A DNA stretch of 64,000 bases. Origin: Tubiluchus corallicola (taxonomy: Eukaryota > Priapulida > Priapulimorpha > Priapulimorphida > Tubiluchidae). Below, piece by piece: positions 1 through 13,585 of the stretch. Numbering within the stretch: position 1 is the first letter of the stretch; each line of letters opens with the position of its first letter. The notes beneath the pieces were generated by a model. The model saw nothing but the letters and a program-made list of their open reading frames with translations, was not told the origin of the DNA and did not search any database. The position numbers and the translations under genes are program-made. Location: positions 312,001 to 376,000 of the forward strand of contig JAQGDQ010000121.1 in the NCBI GenBank assembly GCA_030141605.1, written 5' to 3'.

Positions 1-438
1 ATATTTTATTGTCATGCTTTTGTCTAATCTCTTACAAAGGACGGGTAAAAAGGACAGATATCAAAGTCTGTCGACAAAATTTTCGCTCAGATACTTTAGC
101 AGGTGATTTACGTGCTGTGGAATTAGATGTATATTAAAGGTAGATCAAAAAAAGTAGATATTCCAAACACTGATGGAAATAGTGTTGGGCAGGTCAATAC
201 TTTTCCTGCTAAGTTACATATATCCAATCACCGGAGAAAATCTGAGCTGATTAACCGATCTCCCGATTCCCAGCTGCATACGTTGCTGATTGGGCTTATA
301 ATATTATGTACACATTATTATAATTACTATAATCTCTATATTTACTGCACTTGTTTTTTTAATTTGAGGTTGTTAATAAAATTCAAAATTGAAAAAAATA
401 ATTTGCTGAAACCATTTATTAAAACCCTGCTTTTCCAG

Positions 439-455
439 GTTTTCTTAAACACAAA
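439..455 (+). other. Spliced 5' leader of the TXNDC9 gene
   Basis: A pyrimidine-rich tract ending in CAG (435-438) lies just before the TXNDC9 start codon. This suggests that the start codon sits in an exon joined to a separate upstream non-coding exon. The promoter and first exon would then lie in or before positions 1-437, where I see no recognisable core element. Confidence 0.45.
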
Positions 456-3054
456 ATGAGTGGTGCTGAGAAGATAGTCGAACAACAGCTACTGGGTGCT
501 GCTCATGTAATAGAAGAACAAGTAGATGCTGAGTTGGAAAAACTAGAACGGATGAATACAGTAAGTATGCAAAAACACAACCAGAACTAGAACTACTATG
601 AATAAAAAGGTTATCAGAACTGAATTTGTTACATGTGTTATGTTCGTTTTGTCTGTCTGGGATTAATCATTTAATAATGAAACATTTTATGTAGATGCAC
701 TTCCAGTGACTTTCATTCAAAAGTGACTAAAAACTACCAAATTTGCAAGATGCCCACATACAGCCATTCACATAGAACATGGAATAGGGGATCGATGCAT
801 ATTTAGACCCCCGCCCACACATTTTTATCTTGCGAAATGCCTACATGGTGCAGGCATATTGTACAGACAGTTATTCTTTCAATCAAGATCTTTAAATCAT
901 TGTGTAATCAGGAATCGTTCAAGTGTATAATTTTTTCAAATGAAGTGCACAAATCTTAATTGCAAATTTGGCAGTACATGTATTGTCTTATAGTCCTTGA
1001 CTCGGTTACACTAAATATCTGGTAAATAATACAGTCACATAACTTGCTCAAATTTATTTTCAGGATGATTTAGAGGAGATCAGAAGGAAGCGATTAGAAG
1101 CAATGAAAAAGCAAGCTGATGAAAGAAAGCAGTGGCTGACAAATGGTAATTTGCTCTTAAGTTTATTGTTATTGGCAGCTAGGGTTAGTGATTTTTCATT
1201 TTACCGATATTTGTTTGAAAAATGCTTCAGTCTAAAGATATTTGTAGACTTGAAAGCAGTGATGCATTTGTGGGTAATTGTTGAGATCTTATTCATGAGA
1301 AATGTTGTGTCAAAATTCAAGAACACTCATTAGCAACCAATTCCGATCAACCGATATTCAGCAATCGATCCGATCGTATAAAATGGTTAGATCAGAATGG
1401 AGGTTACAAAAATTTGCTAGTGTTCTGTAAAAAAGCATTCGGTACTGTAATGTTAGCATTGCTACATACGCAAAGCAAGTACATTGCTACTGCCTCCACT
1501 CATGATATGAGATTTTAAAAAAAAATTAAATGCAAAGACAATTTGGTGGTGATGCAGAAACTTCTGTTTGCATAACGACAATATTTGTGAGATGTGTACA
1601 GTGTAGGTTTACAATACATGTGACACACAATTCCAGTTATTTGGACAAATTTCAGCTTCAATAAAACTTAAATAATTTCAAAGTTAATCTGTACGCTTGC
1701 AATATTGTTTAGCTAAAATTTTTAATTTTTTTATCCTTTCGATAAATTTCAACAATCAGGATACACTCCTAACTCGGTTTGCCGGACCTCCCTTTTACCG
1801 ATATCAGAAAATCGGACAAAATCTGGTCCGTTAAAAAGTCCCGCATTTTACGGACACGGTCTGTTATTTCGCAAGCTGACCACCAGTTTGGCATGCCTTC
1901 ACTTTTTTTACATCAAGTACATCAGTGTGACCATGTGTATATCTCTATGTATAAAAATATAGACTCAATTATGCTGAGTTATTTGAGTCAATAGCTTACA
2001 GTTTTTATATACTTTTGCATAGGCGTGGCCTGTGCTACACGTTTTTAAGACAATTAGATGGTTGATTTTACAATACCATGTGTTTAATATACGCCGCCTA
2101 CTGTATTAGTTTAGTATTGGAAAATACGGACAATCGACAAATTCGTTATGACATCTCCCCGCTTTTGTCCGGCAAACAGAGATATGAGTGTAGTTACATT
2201 TAATTTATGTATGCCAGCAAGCAGAATATGACATTTAATGCTGGAAGTCAAATTAGGAAAACTAATCAATATAATACTGTTAAATTTTTGTATCCATTAA
2301 ATATAAAAAACCATTAAATATATTCTTTTTAGTAGCCGTCTGTCTCTTTTGTAGGTGTCACCACAATGATAGGGCATAGCTGCAAAATATTCGTTAAATT
2401 TACGTGTATCCGTGTAACTTTACAGATATTTGAACATTGTCATAGGTAACTGCTTAAGCAGTGCTTGCTATCAATCAGTACAGCAGGATTTTCAGTAACT
2501 GATAAAAAACAGTGATCCTATGCAGCAAATGTGGCAATTGTTAACTCAGGTATTTTTTACATTTAGGTCATGGTGAATATGAAGAAATAGCAGATGAGCC
2601 GAACTTTTTTGAAACGTGTAAGAAAAGCAAGCGCGTAGTTTGCCATTTTTACCGTGACTCAACTTTCCGTTGTAAAATTGTGGACAAGCATTTAGCAGTC
2701 TTGGCAATGAAACATTTGGAGACAAAGTTCTGCAAGATTAATGCAGAACGATGCCACTTCTTAGTAAAGAGATTAAAGATTCGGGTCATACCCACAATTT
2801 GTTTAGTTTTGGATGGCAAAACTGGTGATTACATTGTTGGATTTGATGATCTTGGTGGAACTGATGATTTCAGTACAGAGATTATGGAATGGAGACTGGC
2901 AAGATCTGATATGGTTTTCTACGAGGGAGATTTATTAAATCCTCCAACCTCATCCAAAGCTGCTGCTTCCTCCAAGCCGATTTTTGGATTTCAGAAGAAA
3001 AAAACGATACGAGGCGGTCAAAATGATGACGACAATTCTGATGAGGATTACTGA
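456..3054 (+). CDS. TXNDC9: Thioredoxin domain-containing protein 9 (phosducin-like protein 3)
   Basis: Three coding exons join cleanly: 456-560 (35 codons, donor GTAAGT), 1064-1145 (acceptor TTTTCAG) and 2567-3054 (acceptor ATTTAG, stop TGA). The product is 224 residues; the vertebrate protein is about 226. It has an N-terminal helix rich in Glu and Leu, then a thioredoxin fold containing [17 protein letters not shown] and [11 protein letters not shown], then a basic patch (KKKTIRG) and an acidic tail. The classical CxxC redox site is absent, as in the whole family. From family knowledge, this cytosolic protein binds the CCT/TRiC chaperonin and modulates actin and tubulin folding. Intron 1 is phase 0 and intron 2 is phase 1. 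Intron 2 carries a MITE. Orthology is clear from the collinear match over all three exons. Confidence 0.96.
1762..2192. mobile_element. pogo/Tigger-like MITE inside TXNDC9 intron 2
   Basis: A 427-bp block (1764-2190) is flanked by TA on both sides and ends in imperfect inverted repeats of about 27 bp. The left end reads CACTCCTAACTCGGTTTGCC and continues GGAC. The right end is its near reverse complement (GTCCGGCAAACAGAGATATGAGTG). The TA target duplication and the GCCGGAC terminus fit the Tc1/mariner superfamily, pogo/Tigger branch. No transposase is present, so it is non-autonomous. The subterminal part holds further CCGATAT / CGGAC motifs. Confidence 0.7.
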
Positions 3055-3381
3055 ATAACTTATTTGTAATATGTAAGGTGTTAGCAGTATACTAATTGTT
3101 CGACTCGTATATGTCTGTATTGATGTATAAACTTTTTTATATGCTTGCTGTTAATGGTGTGTGAGACATCGAACTTCGAGAAAAACTTTCGAGATTACAT
3201 GCAGATTATAATTCGAGGCAGAGACTAAACTGTACTCTCGAATTTTAGAGGACCTCGAAAGTTTGAGAGCAAAGCTGGAATTTCAGCACGAATCCTCCAG
3301 TTCTTTCTTGCAAAAGTTCCTCTATTAACCCAGCTGAATTCACATAAAAATGTGAGTTTTTCACTCACTGCTATCATGAAT

Positions 3382-3387
3382 AATAAA
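3382..3387 (+). terminator. Candidate polyadenylation signal of TXNDC9
   Basis: This is a canonical AATAAA about 330 nt after the TXNDC9 stop codon. It is the first one I see in the downstream sequence. Confidence 0.4.
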
Positions 3388-6300
3388 TACAAATCCGTCA
3401 CTGTGCCATTTTATGCAGTTACATCCACTGGTATTCAGTCTTCACTGCTAAGTGTGACATGTGTATATGATAATACAAAACAAAAATTGTAAAATACTAT
3501 GGAACTGCAACAGTAATGGTTCCTATTGCTCATCTGATAAATTTTAATGAACTGCAGGAGTGTACAACTTTTCTAAATATGCAAAAAAAGCAAGGCCTGT
3601 GGTTTCAGTAAATTTAATTTTCCGGTATAATACTGAAAGTGGAGTTGGGGCTGAAAAAGTCTGAAATACAAATTGAAGGTGTCTGCGTGATAATAATTAT
3701 TAATTTTTGGGTCAATAGGAAAAAGTTTTTCTCAAACATTTTTATTTGGCAATGAGAGAAGTGTTCATATTAAAACCATTCATGATGACCTAGTATTTGG
3801 CTGTTGATACTGAGCCTCAACATCAGTAATAGGCTTGACATCAGTAACCGTGTTGCAAAACATCTGCGGAATTTATTGTAGAAGTATTTAACGAGAAACA
3901 TGAACATGAAACACATAGAAAGCAGAAAAATAAAACATGCAATTGGCAAGAGCTTGTTTTTGCCAGTTACATGTGTTATAAAGTGCAAGTTTTGTATTAT
4001 AAAAACAGCTGTGAGAAACAGAAAATACTTTAATAAAAAACTTATTTAATAATGTAAATTAATCAAGCTTTTTAAACGGTTCTGACTTTTCTTTGGAACA
4101 CTTTCGAGCAGTATTTGTTTAGAAATAAAAACTGTGCACAGCAATGTTGATATATAGTTTCTATCTCGCAAGATTTTTCTAGAATTCTTGTCTCGAGCCA
4201 AATTTTCCGTCTCACATACCACTACTGGCTTTAAGTGTTGTTGTAATATATCTGTGATATTATAAAAGGCAGATTTAAGTTACTCTGGTTTATATAGTTG
4301 GCAAATGACATTATAACTGCTTGCTATACATGTAATGTCTAAAAATTCCTGTAGTCAAATTCAAACTAGAATAAGGTTTCAGTGTTGCAGACATTTGCAC
4401 TGTAGGCTTTTAATACAAAAGGCTTGTAACTGTCAGTTTAGAACAGAGACTGTGGTGGTATGACTGAAACTCTAAATAGTCAATTTGTTTTTGTTTCATT
4501 GCTGTCCTTTTTGTGCAAAGGATCCAAGGTATTACTAAGGTTCGTAGCTTCTTGACTCTGTTCCAAGTTTTCTCAGTGAACCAGAACTCCTCGTATATGA
4601 TTAACATTCTTTCACTAACTATAAATAAGCATAGTTTTTGTTAATCATACACATAAATTTCTTAAACTTGCTCTATTTCTTAAGCTACTTCCTCAGAAGT
4701 GTAACTCGGTAACACAAAGTTTTCAGCATATGTGCCATATAGGCCATGATGTTACAGCATATGTAATTTTCATATATGGCTGTCACTAAAGATTGCCTGT
4801 TTGGCTCTGAGTTTTTCAGGTGTGTTTCTTAGTACATTCTTCCTTTCTTGTTTTAATGCTTTCTGTAAATTTTATCATTATCTTTATTTAGTATCAGGTT
4901 TAATATGGTCATGGACATTTTTTCTTTGTGATATAGATATAATAATGTCCTTTGTGTCATAAAACTTTTTAATTTACTGTTTTGAAGTTTTGTATTTTTA
5001 GGTTTGTATTCATAGTCTCTTGAGCATTTAGACTTAGAAGATGTTTTTACACCTGTTGTGTTTTCACGTAAAATGGTTTTATTTGGTGTAAAAGTTAGCT
5101 AGTATAATTTATAAATATACATGTAATAACTTTATATGCAAAATGCAATTTAGACATTTGGAATAATTGTTCATTTCACATGTGGCTGGCTAAATATACT
5201 TATAATATCTTTTATATACGAAACGCAATTTAAATCTTGCAAACATTCATGCAACTCAAGACAGATCTGCACTTGTTTTTATCTGAAGTCTTAATTAAAG
5301 GGTGGAAGTTTATAGCATAATTCCTTTAACATCGCATTTTTCTCTACAATAAACTATATATGTGTATATAGTATATACATGCACAACCCGTATCCATTTT
5401 TTTCCTAAGACGAAAACTGTTTACTAATGGTTTTCCAACTTAGATTTTATCTTGGCAGTTTAAACTTTTGAAAGTTAGCTCTTCGGCAAAATTGTTTAAG
5501 AAATCCTGTAGGTCGGCATAATTTCCTGACATTTCTCCTGGTGAAAACGTGAAAAATTACCAGTGTGCAGATGCAACCCTACCAGCATTATTTAATTTTG
5601 TCTCTAATTTGCTTGGAGCACATTGAAGTGTTTGGAGTGTATTGACTAGAACATAGCTTTCACCCTTTCAATCAATAAAATTATGATGTTCTCACAGGAG
5701 AAAGTTATAGTTTTTGTTACATTTTGTTATTCAATGTTTATGTCATTTTACATCATTCAACTTGTGCCAATTAATGATTCGTTTTTTGAATGCAAATGAA
5801 TATTACTCCTTTTTCCCCTAACTGAGAGAGACCAAATGTTGAAATTACTGTTTCTGTCAGTGTAGCTTTTGAAAGCAATTTTGAAATTCTTATCTTGAAT
5901 TGCATAATGTACCCCGGAGCTCTTATTCAGTTGATGATCAATTCAGGAGTTTGCAATCAACCAGAAAGTTTCGAATGTTTGTATTTTTCCTGAAATTTCT
6001 CATATTTGCACAAAGCAAGTGCTGCAACAACAAGAACGTTAAACTGGTGTTTTTTTGAGAACAGAGTTTTTGACTATAAAATTTTCTTTACAAGCTTTTA
6101 TTAATGGTTCATTTTAGTGTGTAAAATGTACACTTTTCTTATGCACAGTACAATAGTATTTCATAATTAAAAGAATTAAAGGTTCGTTGTAATATTCGAA
6201 ATTTGGTCATTGCTGACGCTGGCTAGTAGGCACAAACTAACAATTTCGCGGCCCCATCGTCTAATGGTTTGCGACGTTGACCTTTTAGTAAATCAATTAA

Positions 6301-9300
6301 TTTACAAGACAAGAGTTGGTATTGTATGCAATGAATCTTGCCATTTTATTCTGTTTGAATAGATGTGATTTCCCATTTGTAGGATCTCTCGGTTGAACTT
6401 GAATTTATAGTGTCGGTCAGAATCAGTCAATGGTGATGAGAATAAATAAAATTTAATCAGTTTGTAGCCCGGTGTAAAAACGAAAATAACTTGCACTAGA
6501 TGGAATAATGATAGTGTTACGTAGTTATTGGTAGTTAAATTACTTCTAGGGGAGGACAAGCTAGACTTACTTGAAGTTGAGCTAGTACCTTATGTCATCA
6601 TCACTGACCTTACTGCATCATCCCTAAGACAAAAGTGGTAGTTGATGAATTCCAGGACATCAGTTATGATACTGCTGCCCTGTATTATAATTATGGTACT
6701 ATCGGCTCATAGTCATAGACCTGATATTGTCTATAGGCTGCTTGATGTACGAATATCCTATATAGTGACACGCATAATGCCCAATATCGATAACAAATTC
6801 CCAATGTCAAATATTCACAGTCCGCTGTCAGAAAGTATCCACTCAGTTCACTGTCCAAGTGATCCTGATTGGGATCATTTTGCTTGTAGTTACTATCTTC
6901 AGCTTGCAAGCCGCCTGAAAGTAATCGACATCCCCTGAAAATGATAATGGTAGATTCGGTTTGGCGAAAACAAGTGGGGTGCAGTAGCACCCAAAATTGA
7001 ACTTAAGTTATTACCGTATAAGTTAATGGGCTACATTTTTAAGGTGAAGTAAAAGAGTTTTCAGAGTATTCCATTGCGTATAATTTATTCCACATGAAGC
7101 TCATGCTGTGATCGGCGTATTTTGATTTTAGTCCACTAAAATCAAACCAACCCACCCCTGTCTGGCTCTATATTTTGGCAAGATAAGTTAGAACGTTCTC
7201 ATTAATCTATTGGTTTGTCTGGTGCGTGGAAGTAAGCCTGCGCTTCGTCTCGTAAATTCGCCTAAATCATCGTAATTTCCTGAAGGTTGACAGGGCGGCA
7301 ATTTTCAACCAGCGTTTCAGTTTGCGAAGATTAAAGTTTGTATTTATTTCTAACTATGCAATAATTAGCATTAAGTCGAACAGTTTTCGGTTGAAAGAAA
7401 AAACGTTCTACTGGTCGGTGAGTAAAGCATCACAGTACTTCATTGTCAGTAATGATAAGTCTGTCGACTATTGCTAACTTATAATTGCATTGTAATAAAT
7501 TTCAGACGTTTTTCAGTAGTAACTGATGGATTATTGTACAATAATAACATTTAGCACAAAACAGTCTATTTTTTGCTGTGAACTGACAGAGAAAATGATG
7601 TTGATGTTACTCGGAAACAAGTGCATTAATCCGATTAGGCAACCACGATGTTCAGTACTATACCACTGCATGCAATATGCACATACTGTAGCTGCTGCAG
7701 TTGTACAACCGTGGCTACCCTGAGTTTGTGAAACGCAATAATGAGTAACTATTGCCCTGTTTAGAGCTGTTAATTTTACACATTTTACAGACAACATAAT
7801 AATTATTAGCATTATACATCAGTACTTGCAATAATGTGGATAAGTATATTTGTGTATAGCGGTATTAGTCTGAAGACTGTAGACACTGTACATAGTATCA
7901 AAATTATTTTAGTAGCAATGCGGTGTCAAGAACTGAATCTGATTTATATAAAATTCATAAATGCTAAGTACCATGCAAGACCTATAATGCTTCTGAAGGC
8001 TAGCTCAAGAATCAAACTTAGCATATTAGAGGGTGGATAATATTTTTCCCAATTATTACTTTCAAAAGTTTCATAATTCATGAAAAAACGTGTTAAACCC
8101 GATGCAGTCGGTACAGTAACTGTCAATTGTGGTTTCTTTGCATCCTTGTGTTGAATTACTGTACATGGTGGAAACAATGATGATTTATTTACACTTTTAA
8201 TGTAAGGATTCTAACTTATTTAGATTATAAGATACTCACAACAAAAACAATTTTTTTGTATAGGTAATTTAACCCAACAAGGCAAAGTAACCATAAATCA
8301 CAGAAAATGGACTTTTTCTTGCCAAGTTGTGGTTTTTCACTTTTTTCTTGGCTTTCCTGCTTTGACTTTTAGAGTGTGATTTCACCGTTGCTAGTTAGTT
8401 AATTAATGAAAAACCTCAAACTCCACCTTGAAGGTGTAATCTTTAATATTTTTCCGTTGGAGTATTAACTTTCTATTGAATTATAGTCTAACCCGCTTAG
8501 TCACAATAATAATGAACAAGGTTTGAGAGCGCTGATTTGTTCTTGCATACTCTCAAGAACAAGTGTTTCATATTTCATGAAAGTAGTAGTAAGTTTATAT
8601 TAATTGTATTCATAGTCTGTATAGCGATTTATAATGTACCATGTCGTGTCAGTCATTCTATTCTCGCAGAACCTAATTCGTGTTTTGTTTATATGAACCC
8701 TTATTTTTTGCTAAATTAAGAAATGTAATAATAGTCAGCGCTGGGTCTCTTATAGACAGTGGATTTGACGTGCCAGTTACCAACAAAATGAACAAATACT
8801 ATTTAATCTACCTAACAGCAATAATGTTGAAATGGGTCAGTTTATTCCTACAAAGCAACGGAAAACTGCACGACGGACGCGTATTAACATTTGTATGTTT
8901 ATAGTACTCTGCACCGGTGTAACAATGGTCTACTGTTGTCTCTATCAAGATAAATTGACCCGCCTCTCTCTTAACAAGCTGAGTCAACCTTAGTCAGAAC
9001 TGATTTACTAGATGGGCAATATCCTGTGTGAATATTACTCCTCATGAATCTTGATTATAAGTTTTGATCGCTAAGTGGGTGGACAGTACAGTGGTTTGTT
9101 TTTCCAGCTGCGTCCTCTACTTGTTGATCAAAAATCCCACACTGAGGAATAACCCAAATTTTAGTGCCTTCAACTGAAAATTCGTTATCTAAATCAGTGG
9201 GATTGAATTGCAGCGTTTATAAGTTTAGTAATTTTATTGATTTTGTCGACTGGTAAAAGACGTACCAAATGTTTCTTGAGGTTTTTTGCTGATTAATTGC

Positions 9301-10072
9301 CGTACTAATCTGAATTTTGCAGTTAATTTACACAACTGAAAAACTTTATGAAAGCAAATACTAAAGACGCTATTAGAGTTGGAGAGAAAGAGAAAGATGG
9401 GGGGGAACGTATGTGAGGAGGACAAAAGGTAGAGAAGTAAACATAACATGAAGATTAAACTTGTACAAAGGGGAAGAAATGTAAAGGTAACAGAAAAGGG
9501 TGATTAGAGTCTGAATGAAAACGAGGTGGGGTCAGCGAAATCAGGATCATTGCGTACCGACATTCTTCAGGGACATAACTCACAGAAGGACCACGTAGGT
9601 ACGAATGCAATAATTGTAGGGCATACGGTCGTCGGTATAGCATCCTTGAACCCTCAAGTTGACCAGTTAACAGCACAAACAAACAAATTATATTACCAAT
9701 GCCATTGAATTTCTCGTATAAACTTTATAAAACTTGTAACCCCTGGCTGGTAATTGAGTCACTTTTACATGTATACATATGAGTATGAATTTTGTGGAAA
9801 ATTTGTTGAAATTTATAACTTGACTGCTTGCCCATGTAATTCAGCACGATCGTTAACCTTTACTTCTAACCTCATCGGCTTGATAATGTTGACATCTTGA
9901 ACTCAGGGCGATCATCAATCTTGACCTTTTATGCTTAAGGTCAATAGCTGTCTCCAACTTTTTTGAAAAGCGATCAAAGGCGGCAGCCGAAAATTATTGC
10001 TGTTCGCACCGTGAGATCATTTCCTAAATATTGCCTTATGCCTAATTGGTGAATTGTTTTACGATACGCGGT
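3388..10072. other. Intergenic, no supported gene
   Basis: This is AT-rich sequence with only short open frames. None has a family signature, splice-site support or codon bias. A perfect 11-bp hairpin lies at 7121-7146, and a tRNA-like fragment near 6247-6310 is too decayed to call. Confidence 0.5.
7121..7146. repeat. Perfect 11-bp hairpin
   Basis: The arms TTTGATTTTAG (7121-7131) and CTAAAATCAAA (7136-7146) are exact reverse complements around a TCCA loop. No gene neighbours it, and its role is unknown. It could be the tip of a decayed inverted-repeat element. Confidence 0.6.
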
Positions 10073-10164
10073 AAAAATGGCACAAATGAAAAAAATAGCA
10101 AAAAGTGGCACACTTATAAAATATGAGCTTAGAGGCAGGGTTACTGCGATGGTTAATTTTTTAG

Positions 10165-10250
10165 TTATTTTTACCTCTGCCAAGGAAGTTATGCTTCAAC
10201 GCTGTTTGTTTGTTGTTTTTTGTCTGTTTTATATATATAGGCTGTATACT

Positions 10251-10337
<87 letters not shown>

Positions 10338-10429
10338 GTCAGCGTATTATATGTAATATATACATAACAGACAAAAAACAACAAACAAACAGCGTTGAAG
10401 CATAAGTTCCTTGGCAGAGGTAAAAATAA
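10165..10429. repeat. Inverted repeat around a (CT)n(TA)n core
   Basis: The arm at 10165-10230, containing CCTCTGCCAAGGAAGTTATG, recurs as its reverse complement at 10365-10429 with about one mismatch over 65 bp. The centre is (CT)n (10254-10283) followed by (TA)n (10284-10334). A third, diverged copy of the arm lies at 11612-11677. This is probably a microsatellite-associated MITE or two copies in inverted orientation. Confidence 0.75.
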
Positions 10430-10862
10430 ATAAAATAATTATCCCAGTTTTTTGTCTGATATATATATGCGTGTGTGTGTGTGCGTGCGTGCGTGCGTGT
10501 ATAGCAGTCAGCCTATGGACACAAAAACTACGTAACACGTTTCCACGAAACTTTGTGGAGAAGGCGGATAAGAGGCAAGATTCAGATGCATTTTAAGGCA
10601 GATTCCAGATTTAACGAGTAACGATGAACGAGTAACGCAGGGTAACGATGAAAACTGTTATAGTAGACGTTTTTTCGCTCGTTGTTTTTTCCCTAAAACT
10701 TCATCGAACACTATCTACAAGAAACATTCGTGAAGCACTTCACGGAAGTCTCAGGGGAGGGTTATTATTGATTATAATTCTATTTAATGAAGTAAATACT
10801 TTGTGAGTATTTTGCTAGCCCATATAATACAAATACAGGTATATTTTTATATGTTTGTTTGT

Positions 10863-11037
10863 TTATTCATTATAGAAATTATTTGCATCAAAATAATGGT
10901 ATGTGGTAAAATGGCACAGGAAAAAGTGTCATAAATGGAAAAGTAGATAAAAATAGCACAGGAAAAAATGGAACAAACGGAAAAGTAGAAAAAAATGGCA
11001 CATATATTATTTTGATGCGATTGATTTCTATAATAAA
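10863..11037. mobile_element. Fold-back-like element with minisatellite core
   Basis: Imperfect inverted arms of about 38 bp (10863-10901 and 11002-11037) share TTATAGAAAT and GCATCAAAATAAT. They enclose a degenerate tandem array (10908-11001) built from AAAATGGCACAGGAAAA-like units. Terminal inverted repeats with short tandem repeats inside fit a fold-back-type or MITE element. No protein is encoded. Confidence 0.55.
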
Positions 11038-11611
11038 GCTAGAAAGTGCTCAGTAGCAAGCAGATCTCTGCCAAAGCCGAACAACCTTAAACTTATTCAT
11101 CTGATTCTTCGATTAAAAAAAATTAACACAAAGATAAACAAGCAAACATACAAAAATGTGCCTGTATTGGTATTGGCAAAAGACTCGCAAAATGTTTGTT
11201 CATTAAACAGATTTATAATCGATAATGTACGAATGTTCCACATAGTGTTTATATTTACCTTTTTAACCTTAAATTTTGGCGACGGTAATAGACTGACAAA
11301 TATATACGTACCAAGTCACACTATAAGGCTATACGCATTGATAAGCAGAGGTTATAGACAACTTTACACAGTTTTACAAGCGAGAATTTTTCGAAATCTA
11401 ACTGGAATTAACTTGTAGTTGTTTGTCCAGGTGGAGATAGCAAAAAGAAGTTCTAAGCACTCCATCTGAGACCTCTGCAAAGTGTTTCTTGAATGTTTTA
11501 TACGTGGTGTTCGGTCAAGTTTTGCGAAAAGGGAACCGGCGAAGATTCCCATTTTGGCACCAAGTTTATTGGAAATCTGTTAGATAATTTTTACGTAATA
11601 TGCTTACTACC

Positions 11612-11677
11612 ATAACAGACAAAACACAACCAAACAAACGAACTGTGTTGAAGCATAACTTCCTTAGCAGAGGTAAA
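11612..11677. repeat. Third copy of the 65-bp repeat arm
   Basis: This block contains AACAGACAAAA, GTTGAAGCATAACTTCCTT and GCAGAGGTAAA. It is a diverged copy of the right arm at 10365-10429, in the same orientation. It shows that the unit is dispersed rather than unique to the palindrome. Confidence 0.7.
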
Positions 11678-11728
11678 TTATTATCAACCAATGTAACCCT
11701 AACCATAAATACATATGTTACTATGTGT

Positions 11729-11839
11729 GCCAATTTTTTGCTGTGACATTTTTACCGTGCAATTTTTCCTACACCATTTTTTGTACTTTTCCATTTGTGC
11801 CATTTCTTCCCGTGCCATATTGCCTGTACCATTTTTATC
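11729..11839. repeat. Inverted copy of the TGGCACA minisatellite
   Basis: Units such as TTTTTCCTACACCATTTTTT and GTGCCATTTCTTCCCGTGCC are the reverse complement of the array at 10908-11001. The two arrays face each other about 730 bp apart and could form a larger fold-back structure. Confidence 0.6.
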
Positions 11840-11897
11840 TACATCCGAGATTTATATCAAATGGAGCTTTATTTTAAGGTTTGCACGACAGCCATAA

Positions 11898-13585
11898 ACA
11901 ATTCTTGCTAAAAGGATTAGCACTAGTGGCAATTAGACCTGAACAAGACTTTTCGTGCATTTCTATTTTACTGTGTCGAAGTAATCAAAATTAAGACGTT
12001 AGCTACATTAATTAGCATGTTCACACACACGTAGCTGGCTTCATTCAATACAGTTAGAGATTACTATAACAAAGCAAAATGGCACGTGCCGTTCTGAGCT
12101 TGAGTAATAAATAGGTCGATGGGTAACAGCTAGAGTTCAATCGATTAATTGGTTTTGTTATAATATAACTGGTGCTGAGCGAGTTTTAATCATAAAACAA
12201 CATAAAACTTTGTTGATTCTATTATTGCATGAGGGGGCTTTTTGATTATTATTTTTCCAAAAATGTGCAATGTCTTTATATCGATGTCTTTAATAAATAA
12301 CAAGCTAGTAGATAATGTAAGTGCTTTTGTTGTGATGTACAAGAACAAAGACGTGGTGTCCGCAAGGCCCAAGACAATGTGGGTGCCAGGTTTTAATCAA
12401 GGTAGTTCGGTACCTAATCGCCTTTCGCCTCCTACTTATATTGATGAGTTGATGTGGTTGCCATAGTTACTCTATACACCCGCAGGCTTCCGCGCAGCAT
12501 CAGCTGTAACAGATACAGGTGAGCAGCGGACAGGTGCAAATCACATTCTTGAACCGCTAATTTTGTGCAACATTAGTCTGAGCATAAATACGGCATAGCT
12601 AAAATGTTGTGATATTCTGTGAAATTAAGTACTAACGCTTTATTGTTTTTATTGCATTCTAAGACTGGCTTAGTAAAATTTAGAGACCTGCAACACAGGT
12701 AGGCTACGAGAACAAAGAAACTGGCTCAGATGCCGGTCTTTGTCTTGTTTTAAATAATACGTTATACAACTGCACGTTAATTTTAACACAGTTATATTGA
12801 ATTGCCAGTTACTTCTTCAGCATTAAATAACTAGTGTCTATGAATGGATTCCAAATCACTGAAATTTTGCTAAAATTGCTTCAACTGCACACAATGGTTT
12901 TATTTCATAAACTTGACGTATTGACATATGTTGACATTATTGATAGTAATAACCAGTTTTAAAGTACAGAAATCCACTAATTTTGCATTTACATGGATGA
13001 ATCGAATGTAATGAAACAGACGTGTAGAAAAATTTATACAGTAAAGCCATAGCTAAGTATTTGAAAACAAAGTTAAGGGAATTAAACTACTTTACACATC
13101 AAGAGAAGGCTTGTTAGAGTTACATGGATAAACTCTACATGGATGTATCTGGGTACCTGATAATAAAAATTCATTACAAATATTGCATCTTTGGATGTGC
13201 ATACAAAGAGTAAAGATTGGCTGTTACATAATAATACAAATTGTGCATTTGATTAATATTTTATTAGGTTGGTTCATTAACCTATTCACACAGTCTGGCA
13301 TGTTTTATGCACAGCTACAACAAGAATTGAGCGTACATCAGTCTGTATTGTAGTTCTAAAGTCTTTCTGCGTTTGTCTTTGTAAAATACTTTCATCACAA
13401 TAAGTAAAGAATGCTAAAGCAAAACAATGCATAAAGTACAGAACAAAATGCATTCTAAAGTACTGATTGTCTATTTTTTAATTCTTTCAGTGCTGGCAGC
13501 ACTAATATGCAGAATGTTATCATTTTAATGGCATGTTCATAATTAACTTTGCAAAGGAGGCTGTACGAATCTAACAGAAGGCTAC
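11898..13585. other. Intergenic, upstream of the mucin-like gene
   Basis: No gene is supported here. The segment should contain the promoter and any 5' leader of the gene that starts at 13586, but I see no convincing TATA or initiator element. Confidence 0.35.

Noticed and set aside
6247-6310. tRNA-like start GCCCCATCGTCTAATGGTTTGC on the plus strand
   Set aside because: The D-arm-like segment is followed by no T arm or B box, so it cannot be called a tRNA gene or SINE.
6642-6938. 98-residue frame with a signal-peptide-like start
   Set aside because: A similar-sized frame lies opposite, and there is no domain or splice evidence.
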